A stretch of 64,000 nucleotides of DNA from Parietaria judaica (taxonomy: Eukaryota > Streptophyta > Magnoliopsida > Rosales > Urticaceae). Within the stretch, counting starts at the first letter, position 1. Every line of letters starts with the position of its first letter. The DNA is taken from positions 44,509,732 through 44,573,731 of the forward strand of contig OX940862.1 of the NCBI GenBank assembly GCA_954871525.1. Reading direction: 5' to 3'. A model generated the notes under the pieces. The model did not search any database. It was not told the DNA's origin and worked only from the letters and a program-made list of their open reading frames with translations. A program made the translations under genes and the position numbers. Of the stretch, positions 1 to 12,227 are shown in pieces.

Positions 1-63
1 CAAGCCTCGGGACCCTTCCTACATTCATCAGAAGAACTCGGAGCACAACAATCGCCATTCGAC

Positions 64-900
64 ATGACGAGCCACGCCAGTGCTTCGCAACGCGCGACCT
101 CGCTACCGATGACCAACATCGCGCTCAACACGAGGGCCCAAACCCTCGGTAGGCGGACTCAGCCCCCTCGCCATGTTTCACCTACTCAGATATGGAATGA
201 AGACAGTGTCAATGACGTTTCACAGAGGTCAGTCCTCGCTCACGACGAGGAAAGCACAAGAGATAACAACGGCGCCAAAGGTCGCCAGGATCGACCCGAC
301 CCTCGTCAGGATCGCTAAGGGGTTTCCGGGAGGTTCGTCAAGACGAAGAGAGAGAATATGTCGAAGATCGCTGGGATCACCCCGACCCTCGACAGGATCG
401 CTCGGGGGGTCGCCGGGAGGTTCGTCAAGACAAAGGCTTAGAAGACGCGAAAGATCGCCGAGACCACCCTGACCCTCGTCAGGCTCGCCTGGAGGGTCGT
501 CACGAGATTCGCCAGGCTGAAAATCCCAAAGACGTTCAAGACTACCAAAAATACCCGGACCCTCTCCAGGCTTGCCCGGGGGGTCATCACGAAGTTCGCC
601 AGGCCGAAGATCACAAAGACGTTGAAGACCACTAGATTTACCTAGACCATCGCCAGGCTCAGCCGAGGGGTCGTCAAGGGTTTGCTAGACTGGAGACTTT
701 GACAACATAGAGCACTACAGAACACCCCAGGCTCTTGTAAGGCTAGCTTAGAGGGTCGCCAAGGGAGCTTCCGTGACGAAGACCGCAACCTTGCCGAGGC
801 GTACCACGACTGCCCGGCAGGTCACCAACCCTCACCAAGACGCAAAGAAGAAAGACGAGCCAAAGTTATCTACCTTGAAGACTACAAAGAAAATCGGTAA
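64..900 (+). pseudogene. E0 gag-like fragment with 28-29-residue tandem repeats (left copy)
   Basis: The plus strand reads as a charged, gag-like polypeptide: an 84-residue frame from 64 ending at a stop near 316, then the same coding style in shifted frames. From about 298 the DNA is a tandem array of units 84-87 bases long, each carrying a variant of a PDPRQ motif followed by GGRHEVRQ-like residues. Similar Asp/Arg-rich repeats occur in long gag or leader regions of Ty3-type elements, but I cannot name a family. Stops and frame changes show it is not functional. The better-framed context is the copy at 53850-55700. Confidence 0.5.
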
Positions 901-946
901 CGCGGCCGCCAGGCCCTCCCTGGCCGCCGCCAAGGTCACCAGGAGC

Positions 947-1470
947 CTAGCCAACCGCAGCACGACAACGTGTTTGATCTCTATCCAACGGTATGTTGTG
1001 AATTTTCTCGCCAACCTCTCCATTTTTTAGGAACACCTTCCCGGTTGCGACGTGGTCAACGATTCCCTCCGAAAAAAGGAGAGAATCAACACCTACTTCA
1101 TTAAATGAAATGGGCGTATTTAGAATAGACGACGCCGGATCAACCGCGGAAATTCCGCCAATACCTAGAATAGGTCCTTTTGAAACCAAAGGCGAGCTCT
1201 TTACCTTTTTAGCTTGAATTTGAACGTTCGCAAGCTCCGGTGAGGGAGCAATCGATTGACTAGCGCAACTTTGCACATTAAAAGATTTGATATTCTCTCT
1301 ATTCGGTCCTTTCGAAAGGAACCCTTTACGCTTAGCCTTTTTCACGGGAATTTGACCTTCATCAAGTTGCACATTAACCGGCGCTGTGGGAGTAAACGGT
1401 GGCCTTCCCGGACTTTGCACATCACAAGGCTCGTTACTCCCTAGACTCGGTCCTTTTGAAATAAAATATT
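947..1470 (-). pseudogene. 3' fragment of CACTA Transposase_24-type gene
   Basis: This is the C-terminal part of the gene annotated at 55647-57675, cut at 1470 where L1 sequence begins. The frame is closed at 947 by a TAG that arises from one base change (plus-strand CTA at about 947-949, against CTC in the other copy), so the tail is shorter here. It holds the repeated short motif SKGP found in the full gene. It has no start and no N-terminal domain. Confidence 0.75.
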
Positions 1471-3108
1471 ACGGGACTTCCCGACGGCAAACAAAACCGT
1501 GTAGGAGTCCAAGAATCTCTTGCCCCCGGATAAGAGTGGAGAGGCCCTCCGCGCAAACCAAGAGGAGGTACGGTGACAAAGGGCACACTTGCTGGACTCC
1601 GCGGGTCGACGAGAAAGAGTTTCCGGTTCTTCCGTTGAGGACAACGGAGAAGATCGGTGTCGAAATATAATCCTTTACAACGGCTAGGATTCGTGAGCCG
1701 AACCCCATACGATGCAACATTGCTTCCACAAACCCCCCATTTGACTCGGTTGTAAAGTTAGCTCATATTGAGCTTTATAGCCATAACCCCCTTCTTTTGA
1801 TGACGGATTTGCCGGATAGAATGAAGAAGCTTGTACGCGATGGCGGTGTTGTTCGTACTTAAGCGTCCGGGCATGAAGGCACTTTGAGCTTTCGAGATTA
1901 CGGAGGCGAGGGCGCTTTTTATCCGGTTAGCGACCACTTTAGAGACGAGCTTGAGAAGCACGTTGCAGAAACTAATCAATCAGAAGTCTTGTACTCTCCT
2001 TGGGTTCTTCACCTTGGGCGAGAGCACGATGTTGGTGGCAGTCTAAGATCTCCCACTCCTCCACCCGTTAAGAACATCCAAACACTCTTCCCGAGTCGTC
2101 AGCCCCACGGTCCCCCAAATATTTTGGAAGAAAATGGCGTGGAAACCGTCGGGACCCGGCGCCTTCCGGGGGCCCATCAAGGAGAGTGTGGAATTGATCT
2201 CGTTCGCCGTGAATTTCTCCTCTGTGATCTCCCGTTGCGCCGCTAAGATAGAGGCAACATCCTCCGTCGTGATCAAGCCGAAATCCCTCTCCGAGGAGTC
2301 GTTCGAAGAGTAGATGTTCGAGAAGTATTTTTCAAACAGTTCTCAAACATCCTTCTCTGAAGTCACCCATTCCCCGGTCTCGTTCAAGATACCTTGGATT
2401 TGGTTTTGCGACCTCCGACGAGTGGCACGAGCATGAAAGTAAGCCGTGTTTCTATCCCCTCCGCGTAACCAATTGGCCCTCGCCCGTTGCTTGCAATGAT
2501 ACTCTTCCACCACGAGAAGAGAATCTCGTTCCTCGTCCAAAGACCTCAACTCGGCTCTTGTTTCCGGGGTAAAATCTGTTTTTTGAAGATACTCAATCTG
2601 CTCCGAGAGCGCTTTGATTCTCTTTTCCCTGTTGCCAAAGGTTGTGCATGCCCATAAGCGGAGGGCCTTTTGACACTTTGCAAGGCTTTCCGCACACCCT
2701 CTTGAAACTCTGTCGGTACCACCCGAACCCCACGCAACACGGACCACATCGGCGCATCCGTCATTTAATAGCCAACTCGGCCCAAAAGACCCATCTCCGC
2801 CCCACGGTCGGGTTGGGATTGTGCACTATCGGGTACGAGCCCGTGTTGATCAGAAGCGCTCTATGATCCGAGCCCCAAAAGCCCAACACCTTCACATTCA
2901 CCGAAGGGTAAACCGACTTCCATGTCGGGTTTGCGAACGCTTGGTAGAGACGACTTTGGACGTTTTGTTCACCCACTTGCATATTGCTCCAATTGCACGG
3001 TTCACCTACAAAGTCCAAGTCGAGAAGATCACATACCTCGACCTACCACCGGAAAGAATTCCAGAGTAGCACAAAGACAAGGAATCACAAGGATTCACAC
3101 CGTGGAAC
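1471..3108 (-). pseudogene. Decayed L1 (LINE) ORF2 fragment, endonuclease to reverse transcriptase
   Basis: Translating the minus strand from 3065 down to 1471 gives pieces of a plant L1 ORF2 in order: the end of an APE-type endonuclease (DLLDLDFVGEP, then GSDHRALL), a linker with LRGGDRNTAYFH, the PRKAPGPDGFHA motif, then reverse-transcriptase blocks ([34 protein letters not shown]). Several stops and frame changes break it. It resembles the complete L1 at 47545-53604 but is clearly older and more diverged. Its 3' side is cut at 1470/1471 and its 5' side is disturbed by the solo LTR at 3109. Confidence 0.85.
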
Positions 3109-5850
3109 TGTTGGACATGTGTGTCCTTAAACAAGATATTTTATCCCTTTGTAAAAGATTATGACAAGTCGTTGAATAAAGATGATGCTTATTATGATAA
3201 TCTTATTATAGTTTCTGGTAGAGTAAAATAGAATGTTTGATTCCTTAGTTCATAAAGGATGCAATTATGTTATTATTATCACAACAGAGTCAATGTGAGG
3301 AAGAATTAATAATCATAATAAATGAACTTAAAATGTCCGTGACCTGATCAACTGGGTGGGAGCCCATTAATCGTATAAGGTCATTAATGTGACTAAGTGA
3401 TAATCCTATTCTGGATTTTGTGTGTGTCACACTCACTAGAAGTGCATTAAGTATGAAGTGTCTTCATACTGGACTGGACCTGACTTAAACTCCAGAAGTC
3501 ATCATATAAGACCGTCACTGATAACTTGGAGTTGAGTCACTAGTAGATGATCAAATGGATATTCGATCTAAGTCCTGAGTGATCTTGAGTCCAAGCTGCT
3601 GACTTGATTGTTCTTTGATTTAACCGTTAAAGAACACGAAATATTACAGCTGTTCCCAACACTATTATTTTGGGAACATGAGAGTCAGCAGTAAGGGTAG
3701 CTTGGTCATAGACATGGGCATCACACAGCTCTCCTTAGAGTGATGATGATTCCCTTGATTGTCGGTGGTGAGAAGTGAGAGATACCCATGCGCAAATTAT
3801 GAATCGAAACCATAAGTGGGTTACTCATGATATTGCTGACTGAGTCAAGGAAGTAAATACAATGAGGGGCATAACGGTAAAAACCGCCTGCTCATTTATG
3901 AATCATCAAGTGAAAGATCAATAACCCGAATTTGATTGTATCAATGGACACCCTGCTATTATAAAGGGAATAATATATACCGTATCACTAAAGAGTGCAG
4001 CCTCGGGTCTATAGTGGAATCACTTCGAGGTTTGACGAACAACTAGCAGTTCGTTGGAGCTTAAGTGATACGGGTCCATGGTCCCCAGGATAGCTCCGTA
4101 ACGGATGATACGTACGTGATTAAAATACATTCTGGATAATGTTTAATCATTTGGCTTGACTTATAAAACTGAAAGGTCTGTGTCAGACATCAGATAGTTT
4201 TATCGTTGGCGTGGCAAAAGTATCATATTTTGGTACACGAAATTAACTGATAAAAAGAAAGTTAGAATTTAGATTTTCTATCAGCACTATGTTGTTGGAA
4301 ATTAAATTCTAAGCAGCTTTGCTTTTTGAACCAAGTCATTTCGACTTACGGTTAGTGATTTATGGATTTTCTAAGTTTGTGATCGGTTCGATAAACTTTG
4401 AAATTAAATCACATGTCACGAATTTAAATGATGGTGTGGCACCATGAAATTTTTATGTGTGATATTGAGATCAGGATTTATTAATATAATTTAATTATTT
4501 GGATTTAATTATTAATATCTTATTAATAATTAATTAATAATTAATAGATTTATATTAATAAATGAATATATATATTTATATATATTTTAATATGTGTAAA
4601 TTCGAATTAGGGTTTGTTATATGAAACCCTAGGTAAATTCGAATAGCTTGATTTGGTATTTCTATATTTGCGGCATAAGTACCAAATGTTTTGGTATTTT
4701 GGCAAATCCCTAAAATCAATATTATCCATTGGATCGGTTATGATTTAGTATCAACCGTTGGATTAGAATATTGATGAATTCGAAATTAATAACTTGGTGA
4801 CCAAGTTTTATTTTTCGAATTTGATTAATCAATTATATCCGTTGGATCGGTCTAAGATTTAATCTATACCGTCGGATTAAGAATTGATTAATTATATATA
4901 TATATATATCTATATATATTCGAATTATATTTATGGATAAATTCGAAAAATTGTTTTAATAAATTAATTTATCCTAAACTTATTTGATCCATTACATCGG
5001 TTAAGGAATCATCTCAACCGTTGGATTAAGATAATAAGAATTCGAATTTTATATATATATATATATATCATAATTCGAATTTTATAATATAAGAAGATAA
5101 GATTGGATTTTTGATTTATCTAAATCTTTCTTATTTAATTAAATCCCTAATTAATTGTATCCATTGGATTTAGATGAGATTAAATCTGGACCATTGGATT
5201 GAGATAATTAATTATATTTAATTAATGAAATTCGAATTTAGGGAGGGAATATCTCCAAATCGGTTACAGTCTTGAGCCTATAAATAGGGAGCTCATTCTA
5301 CACATTTTTCACACCTTTCCCCAGAGAAAAATTCGAACTCTCCCTCTCCTTCAGGGTCTGCGAATTTTCTCTCTGATCTCTTTCTTCTAGTTCGGCTTAG
5401 GAGACTATTTCTCCAGAAGCTTAAAAAGAACCATCAGTTAAAGTTTTGCGACGGAGTCCTGCCGGCGAAGCCCACGCTTCGGTACGAGGATTCCAGGAGA
5501 ATATCCCGGAAGATCACGGGAGATTCCCTCAGCACCGGCGGAGCCCTGCCCGATTCAGAGTGCGCAGCCGAAATTGTCAAACGAGGTACGGCCTTATGCA
5601 TTGGGTTAATAAATGCAAACATTTACTGCTTTCTATTTATTTCCTATTATGACTAGTTTATTAATAATGAGTTATGTATATTAAATTGCATAATATTTAT
5701 CAGATCTTGGAATATGGTTATTATCCGATATTCGGACCGTTGTTTGGATAACAAGTTTTTCCGCTTTAAAATAATTTTTAAATGTTACCCTGACGGTTCG
5801 GACGTATAAATCGTGATAATTATACGGAATCCGAGACGTGATTTCCAACA
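3109..5850 (+). mobile_element. Solo LTR, 2742 bp, TSD ggaac (family A, plus orientation)
   Basis: It starts TGTTGGACATG and ends TTTCCAACA, so the terminal TGTTGG/CCAACA is a perfect inverted repeat. The five bases before it (3104-3108, ggaac) recur immediately after it (5851-5855). No internal retrotransposon domain or second direct LTR accompanies it, so it is a solo LTR left by LTR-LTR recombination. A second member lies inverted at 30725-33491. The interior is AT-rich with stretches of alternating TA near 4893-4917 and 5052-5068. The family (Ty1 or Ty3) cannot be told from an LTR alone. Confidence 0.95.
5279..5286 (+). promoter_or_regulatory. TATA box of family A solo LTR
   Basis: TATAAATA preceded by AGCC and followed by GGGAGC sits about 570 bases before the LTR end, as expected for the U3 promoter. 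The same box is kept in the inverted copy near 31295. Transcription could still start here and read toward the NHX region. Confidence 0.6.
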
Positions 5851-5855
5851 GGAAC

Positions 5856-6605
5856 CGGTAAAGACCAAATCGGGGCAAGGTCTCAATAAAGTGAGTCACT
5901 CTCACTTGGAGATTCATGAGCACCTATGAAGCATTTGTCACGGATAAACGTGACAAAACACTAACAATCTGATTTGGATGCAGAATCGGACCGAACACCA
6001 GATTAGGCCTCCGAGCTTTAAGTCTGGCAATTTATCGAACACTTGGTCCACACAGAGAAATTTTCCAACAAACTTTGAGCCACAGCTGAAAACATACCAC
6101 TCTGCATCATCTTCAAACCTCCACAATCAACCGACGAATGAAGAACAACGACTGCTCAATCCAAAGAAACGAGATCGCGAAGCTCAAAGAAACTCGACTT
6201 TCAGGTCCAGACACTGACACTCAACAGAAGCGAAGAAACCAGATCGACGAAGAAGAAGAAGGAGGAGTCACCGACTAGCCTGAGAGGAAATTCTTGGAGC
6301 TGAGACGCAGCGACATTGAAGAGGGTCGGAGCCGGTGGAGGAAGCGACTCGCCCATCTATGTCTGACTCCAAGGAGCTTGAAGGTTGGACAACTGTGTTT
6401 GGTGACCTCGAAAACGGACCTCTAGAGGGTGTTTTGGGTTTGAAATTGATTACTTTGATTTATAATATTTAAAAGATTAATCAAATTACAGAATTAATTA
6501 ACGGAAATTAGTACGATAATTTCCGCTTAATTAATTTATATATATAAATCAATTCCGAGAATTACCCGTAACATTACGTATAAAATAATATATAGTCACT
6601 TTATA
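5856..6605. other. Unassigned sequence between solo LTR and duplication
   Basis: No convincing gene. The plus strand has a 79-codon frame at 5978-6217 and the minus strand a 62-codon frame at 5938-6126; neither resembles a family I know. Read on the minus strand, 6440-5940 has the CT-rich look of a plant 5' leader with short ATG frames, so it may be the decayed start of a gene or element. From 6460 the sequence is AT-rich and featureless. Confidence 0.3.
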
Positions 6606-6623
6606 TATTAATATTAATTCAAT

Positions 6624-7077
6624 AATTTAGTTAATTTTGATGGTCCCAATAAAATTAATATATATAAGTTAAATTGTTTATCTATACATATATAATATAC
6701 AATAATTAATATATAGTGATACTAATACTCTATCAATCGATATAATAATATAAGCGTCTTAATCTTAATACAAGTTAATGTATAGTGTAAATAGGATGTT
6801 AGTACTCTATTAATCCATTATAATATGAGCCTCTTTACATTAATTTGTATAATTTAGTTAATTTTGATGGTCCCAATAAAATTAATATATACAAGTTAAA
6901 TTGTTTATCTATACATATATAATATACAATAATTAATGTATAGTGATACTAATACTCTATCAATCGATATAATAATATAAGCGTCTTAATCTTAATACAA
7001 CTTAATGTATAGTGTAAATAGGATGTTAGTACTCTATTAATCCATTATAATATAAGCCTCTTTACATTAATTTGTAT
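6624..7077. repeat. Two tandem 227-bp units downstream of NHX (copy 1)
   Basis: AATTTAGTTAATTTTGATGG begins at 6624 and again at 6851, and the two 227-base units agree almost throughout. Each unit holds two related half-repeats around ACTCTAT. The array starts 18 bases inside the left border of the large duplication and ends about 80 bases before the NHX stop codon, so it probably overlaps the NHX 3' UTR. Confidence 0.9.
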
Positions 7078-7156
7078 ATTTAATGCAATGTAAAAAAGTT
7101 AATTAATGAACTATACTATTTGTAATTGAAAATCTTTTAATTAGCTCTAGAGATTT

Positions 7157-8890
7157 TCATGCGCTATCGTGAAAAACAATGGTTTCCTCATCCCGTCTGG
7201 CGCCGAATATGGGCCGCAGGTAAGAGTGGTCTACTTTCCGCCAATAGTAATGGACGGAGTTAGCCGGCGCCGCCAGAAGCTCCAACATGCTGCGCGGCCG
7301 ACGAGCAGCGTGTCTCAATTCGGATACTTGTCGCTCCGTGAGAAGTGGAAGATTCAAGGTTGACTCCGGCAATATCTCTCCACCGACCGAGCTTCCTCGC
7401 CGCGGGAGAACCAGCAACAATCTCACTATCGGTTTCGTCAGGAATCCGCAAACCTGAGATATTAGAGTGATGTCGATAAAGGCTAGCTCTGTTGGTTGAG
7501 TATTTAAACTTATATTCCCGAGGCCTTAAAAAATAAAATAAAAGCAGTTGTGCTTACGATACGCAATATGGTTCGTGATCGACCGGACAGATTGAACTTA
7601 CGAGATTGGTGAAGAGGACGACGGAGATGGTGCTGGTGATCATGATGGCGTTGCCTTGCAGTTGGGTGTGCCCTGAATTCGTGAACTGCATGATCGTAAC
7701 AAGTAAACATTAAGAAAAATATGTGATGCTTTCCGTTAACAAACAAAACGGTATTCATCGAATTTTTCCATTTTTTTAAAACCGGCAATCAGAATTTGAC
7801 ACGAGTGGTCTGTTTCTTGAGTACCTACAAGCGGAGAGATAGACCTCAGCTGTCCATTTTTTGAAGATCGACGAGCGGAAATAGACACGAGCGGTTTAAT
7901 TTTGAATGAAATAGAGACGAGCGGTCGGTTTCCGGTTGCTTATGAAATATTTTATTACCTGCTTGTAAGCTAGGGCTATGGAAACAGCCCCACGCATGAG
8001 CCCAGCCCACCAAATGGTAACCTGTTGAGTTGATCAAAAATCACTTGGATCACTCTGTATAACAAGAAAAGATTGTCGTTTTCATGGAGATCGACAACAT
8101 ATTTTACCTGTTTCTTGAAGCTGATCTTGTCGCTCTGAGACTCCTTGGTCAAGTTGGACAAGAAAGACAACGGGAAAACGAAAGCGGCTCTTCCCACCAG
8201 AACTAGCAGCAGCAAAATCGAGCTCACTCCGACCGATGTCCAAGGCCTGCAAACGCCATAAGCCAACGGTATTTATGTCGTTTTTACACTTACATTTCGT
8301 GAAAATCGTTATTATTGTTAAGAGTTTGTCATCCGGATTTGTTTTCATCGCGAGATATTTGTGGTGGAAGTGGAGGGATCGTGGTAAACATATGGATATT
8401 TACCGTTCTCTGATGAGATTCCACTTCTCGATATCGAGAGCGTCCATTCCGACGTAGAGGAAGATGAAGGTCTCTGCTACATAAGAAAATGTGGCTAAAG
8501 CCTGCCTGCAAATAATTAAGTAGGTTCTGGTGTCAGTAAGGCATAGCTCAAGTAGTGTACGGCCATAGTACTAAGAACACCTACTTGGTGGTGACTCTCG
8601 ACTCGACTGACGCAAGGTTCCACGTGTAATGCGACATCACGATTCCGCAAAAGAAGACCGTAAAGATGCCGCTCAAGTTGAAAACCTACAATTAAATACA
8701 ATATTTAGAATTTAGAGAGAGCATTGATTAACATGTTACGGGTAATCATTGATAAACCGATGATACGAATGGAAAACCGGCCGACAAGTGATTCAAATAA
8801 GACTAAGAGTGAATCTTACTTCTGCCAAGACGTACACCAAATAAGCCGGAAGAAAAATCAAAGCGACCTCTCCTAGAGAAGATTCCCTGA

Positions 8891-8941
<51 letters not shown>

Positions 8942-11828
8942 TATTATTATTATTATCTAATGAATAAATAGAGAAATATATATATACACTCGATCTCAAA
9001 ATTAAATCATTGAAAGAAAGGCTTACTTTCCATCGTATAACGTCTTTATGAGACATGCGCTAAGCAGTCCAGCCTGAAAGTAAATCACCCAATCAATGAA
9101 TACCCAGCACCAAATTTTCAGCCCGACTGCCAACCGGCACGTGACCGAGTAAAAAAAAAAGATTTTGAGCTTTGTTGTAGCAATTTCAAATTTCTACCGT
9201 AATGGATAGCTTTTAAAAAGATTTGTACAAAATGAGTATTATTTTATAATTTCTTATCAGAGTAAAAATTTAAAATCCTCTTTTCATTAATGAAAATAAT
9301 TTGAAGAACCCGAGTCCTGACCTGGTTCCCTATTTTTTTTTTTATGTGGACATGGTTATAAATATAAAGGTTATTCAAGGCACAAATACTAAAAATGTTT
9401 GAAAAACTAATGTTAATCATTATTTTATCCGGACAAAATACCAATACCGCTTATATCCCTAAATATATATAATAACAATAAATAAATAAAAAAAACCAAA
9501 GTCACCGAAGAAAGTCAATAACCTAGTACACGGTCACGATTTTACACTTATGCCAAAATCACAGCATACCCCCTAATGCTAAGGGGTCAACTCATTTGAA
9601 AAAAAAAAACTACCAGGCCGGATCGGTTTTGATTGGGATCTTTAACTCCTACATTTTTTTTTATTTGATAAAAAGCCCCCGAAAAAGAAAAAAATCTGGC
9701 TGATAAAGTAAAAATCTCGGCATTCAATCTCGATTTCGCGATAACAGGTTCGAAACTCACAAGTATTCCAAGGAGTGTGCTTGCAAGAAAGAGGTAGAAG
9801 AAGTCGGCAATGAATTGCAAGGTGATGGTTGACGTGGTACTTGTCAGGTCAAACCTCTGGATTGCGTTGAAGAGTACTACTGACGTGGCATCGTTGACCA
9901 CACCTTCTCCGAAGACCAGACTGTACAACCTTGGTGTCTCATCTTGATTAAGGACCTGATAACTCAAGCTTCAAGTATTATTATAAATTACTTCTTTTTT
10001 TTTGTTTAGTAATTGCAGAAGAGTTATGAGATAAAAATAAAAATAAGCGGGAGTGGAGCGGTCTTGTGTTGCGATTTTGGTGCGACGGGTCCTTCATATT
10101 TGATTTGATGAAAATTTAAAAAAATCATCCTTTTTCTTTAATGACTTGTCTAAGTTATTACGAAATTTTATTCATTATAAATCATCCTATGTGAAGTAAC
10201 AAAAAAATTAGTGTTTAAAAACTTTATTTATTTTATTCATAGAATATAAGGGCGAAAGTCTTACCGAAGGAAAATCGCAATAGAAGAAAATCCCGCTTAT
10301 AATAACCGAGGGACCATTAAAGTCAAATAATTAATTATGGTTATAATTTACATTTACCTGCAAAGTGCATACAGAGTCTGTGGCAGAAAAAATTGCTCCA
10401 AGCGCTACAGAAAAAATAAATAAAACAAAGTTAATAGCTTTTACGATTTCACATTACAGAGCTCTCAATTATGAATATTAATATTATCATGGATAATTTT
10501 TAAGACTTGTTAATAGAGAAGTGATGTGAAATTACCGAGATAGTCCCCGATGCCCAAGAAACCAATATTCAATTTACTGAATAATTTTACTGAACCTGTG
10601 TCAAGATCAAGTAAATTTTGTGTCACAACATTGAAATATACCAACATGTAACAATCAATCTAGGGATTCTAAGATTCTAACAAAATCATAGAGATATGGA
10701 TATTTTGTTTTCAAAAAACCAGATTCGAAATATCAGATCCCGGATTTCCAAAAAAAAAAAAATCATAAAAAATTAGAGGCCTGAAGCACATGTTTCACGT
10801 GCTTTAGCGGCGCTTTGCAACAATATTTAATTAGGTTGATAAACAAAAAAAAAATACTAGAGTAGTCTCATTTATACACATAATTCTCGATTGATTTACG
10901 AAACTTTAAATTATAATATTCCTTTCAAAGAATCTAACAAACTATAAAGTGGATAAGCAAAGACAAAATATAAGTGATTTTTCCTCCTTATTTTCTTCAA
11001 ATTTCGAAATGTTGAAGAATGAGATTTGATAAATTATTTAGTGTTATGGAGACTAGAAACATACCAAGCCATATAACGAGAAAGGAAATCAAAGTGCCGA
11101 CCACACCAAACAAACTGATGGTCATGAAGTTCCTGAAGAATTGCTTCTTTTTCATTTGGAATCTATAAATAAGAAAGAAAGAAAAAATGTTAATAGGTTT
11201 AGGGTTTATAGAGGTGAAAGATGAACTGTGATTCAGTATTTTAATGTTTTATTTGTTCTGTTCTCGGTTTTATTTGGTATTTGCGAGCTTCGTGTTCGCC
11301 CGTGTAGCTGAGACTGCTAAACCTAGTTATATATAAACCCTAACCCTAGCATTAAAAGAATGTTTTTCTAGCTCAATTTTCGGTCTAGGATCGAGCCAAA
11401 ACTACCGAAACCATGAACAGAACCATACAAAAATTAATAATAAAAAAAAAAAAAAACTGACCCCGCATTGAATATGATCGGAGGAAGAAGATAGATAAAG
11501 ATTAAATCTTTATCGAACACCAAAACTCTCGAGCTTTTGCCTTCGGTACTCAACAGGATCAAAGTTCCAAACATCAGACCCTGCGATAATAAATATCATG
11601 ATTTTATTAATCCCACGATTAACATCGATAATCAAGAAGCTAAACTCTGATTAAATTACCCACCACGACCAGCGCGGTGATGGACTCGGTGATGCCGAGC
11701 TTCTTGTCGAGAACGTGGCCAAGGACGATGCACAAGCACACGAGCAGCACGAAGAATGCGATGGCGTCCTCGCGCGTCTCCATCGGCGCGAACTTCGCCA
11801 AAGCGGAGAACAGTAAATCGAAGGCCAT
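7157..11828 (-). CDS. NHX: Vacuolar-type Na+(K+)/H+ antiporter, NHX class, copy 1
   Basis: Fourteen exons join with GT-AG introns into 528 codons (527 residues): 11828-11664, 11580-11462, 11162-11065, 10595-10536, 10404-10358, 9955-9761, 9073-9027, 8886-8820, 8685-8585, 8505-8404, 8246-8108, 8021-7959, 7685-7602, 7453-7157. Residues 81-90 read LIFIYLLPPI, the amiloride-binding motif (usually LFFIYLLPPI). GEGVVNDATS at about 179-188 carries the transport Asn-Asp pair. LMRGAVSIALAY and the C-terminal SVHYYWRKVDHSYLRPIFG are class hallmarks. Length fits NHX1-4 (about 540). NHX proteins exchange cytosolic H+ for Na+ or K+ across the tonoplast, serving salt sequestration, pH and turgor. No break was found. 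Start chosen because it is the first Met before the first membrane segment and has a plausible 5' UTR intron upstream. Confidence 0.93.
8890..8956. repeat. AAT/ATT microsatellite in NHX intron 7 (copy 1)
   Basis: A run of AAT units is followed directly by TTA units, so the tract can fold on itself. It lies in the 140-base intron between exons 7 and 8, just before the acceptor of exon 8. Copy 2 is 18 bases (six units) shorter, a convenient marker to tell the two genes apart. Confidence 0.95.
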
Positions 11829-12060
11829 GGCGATTCTAGCTCACTGTGACGAACACGAATATAGACCTCAATTTACGTAACAGTAAAGTAATGATAAATA
11901 ATAATATCCATATTTATAAAGGGATCGACGAACCTGCAGAAGCATGGAGTGAGATGAAGAAGATAATGTTGAAGAGGTATTCATAGCTTTGGCCTTCGAT
12001 ATTAATATGAGTTATCTTTTACTATATATGATTATATGATAGATTTTTTAAATTTGAGTT
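11829..12060 (-). promoter_or_regulatory. Probable NHX 5' UTR with intron and TATA-like promoter (copy 1)
   Basis: On the minus strand a CT-rich leader around 12000-11935 ends CTTCTGCAG followed by GTTCGTCG, a possible donor near 11933. TTCGTCACAG near 11853 gives an acceptor about 25 bases before the ATG at 11828. Upstream, CATATATAG near 12025 is TATA-like. This is a reading of splice and promoter signals without transcript evidence. Confidence 0.4.
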
Positions 12061-12227
12061 ATTAACGGGTCGTATTTTTCAATTATTATTTCAAATACAG
12101 TTAAAAACTATTTCTAATAATTATTTTTCAAAGAAAAAACTATACGTAGATTATTCCCATAAATATTAGGGTTTCAGTTTCAAATTCACTGGACCTTTGA
12201 ACTCGATATACATTTAATGATACTTAC

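Larger units (their letters stand above)
1..1470. repeat. Left-edge copy of a segment repeated at 54782-56251
   Basis: These bases match 54782-56251 at a constant offset of 54781 with no indel that I noticed. About eight single-base differences were seen, for example C/T in the E0 leader, C/A near position 190 and C/A near 950. The match stops abruptly after 1470: here an L1 fragment follows, there the CACTA gene continues. The stop is inside a gene and not at a transposon terminus. That favours a segmental duplication over two independent insertions. Offset and break point are seen directly; the mechanism is inferred. Confidence 0.9.

Noticed and set aside
5978..6217. 79-codon plus-strand frame in the unassigned gap
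   Set aside because: No recognisable domain, no splice or promoter context; left as unassigned sequence.
8793..9056. 87-codon minus-strand frame with a long Tyr run
   Set aside because: It spans NHX exons 7-8 and the AAT microsatellite of intron 7; the Tyr run is only the translated repeat.
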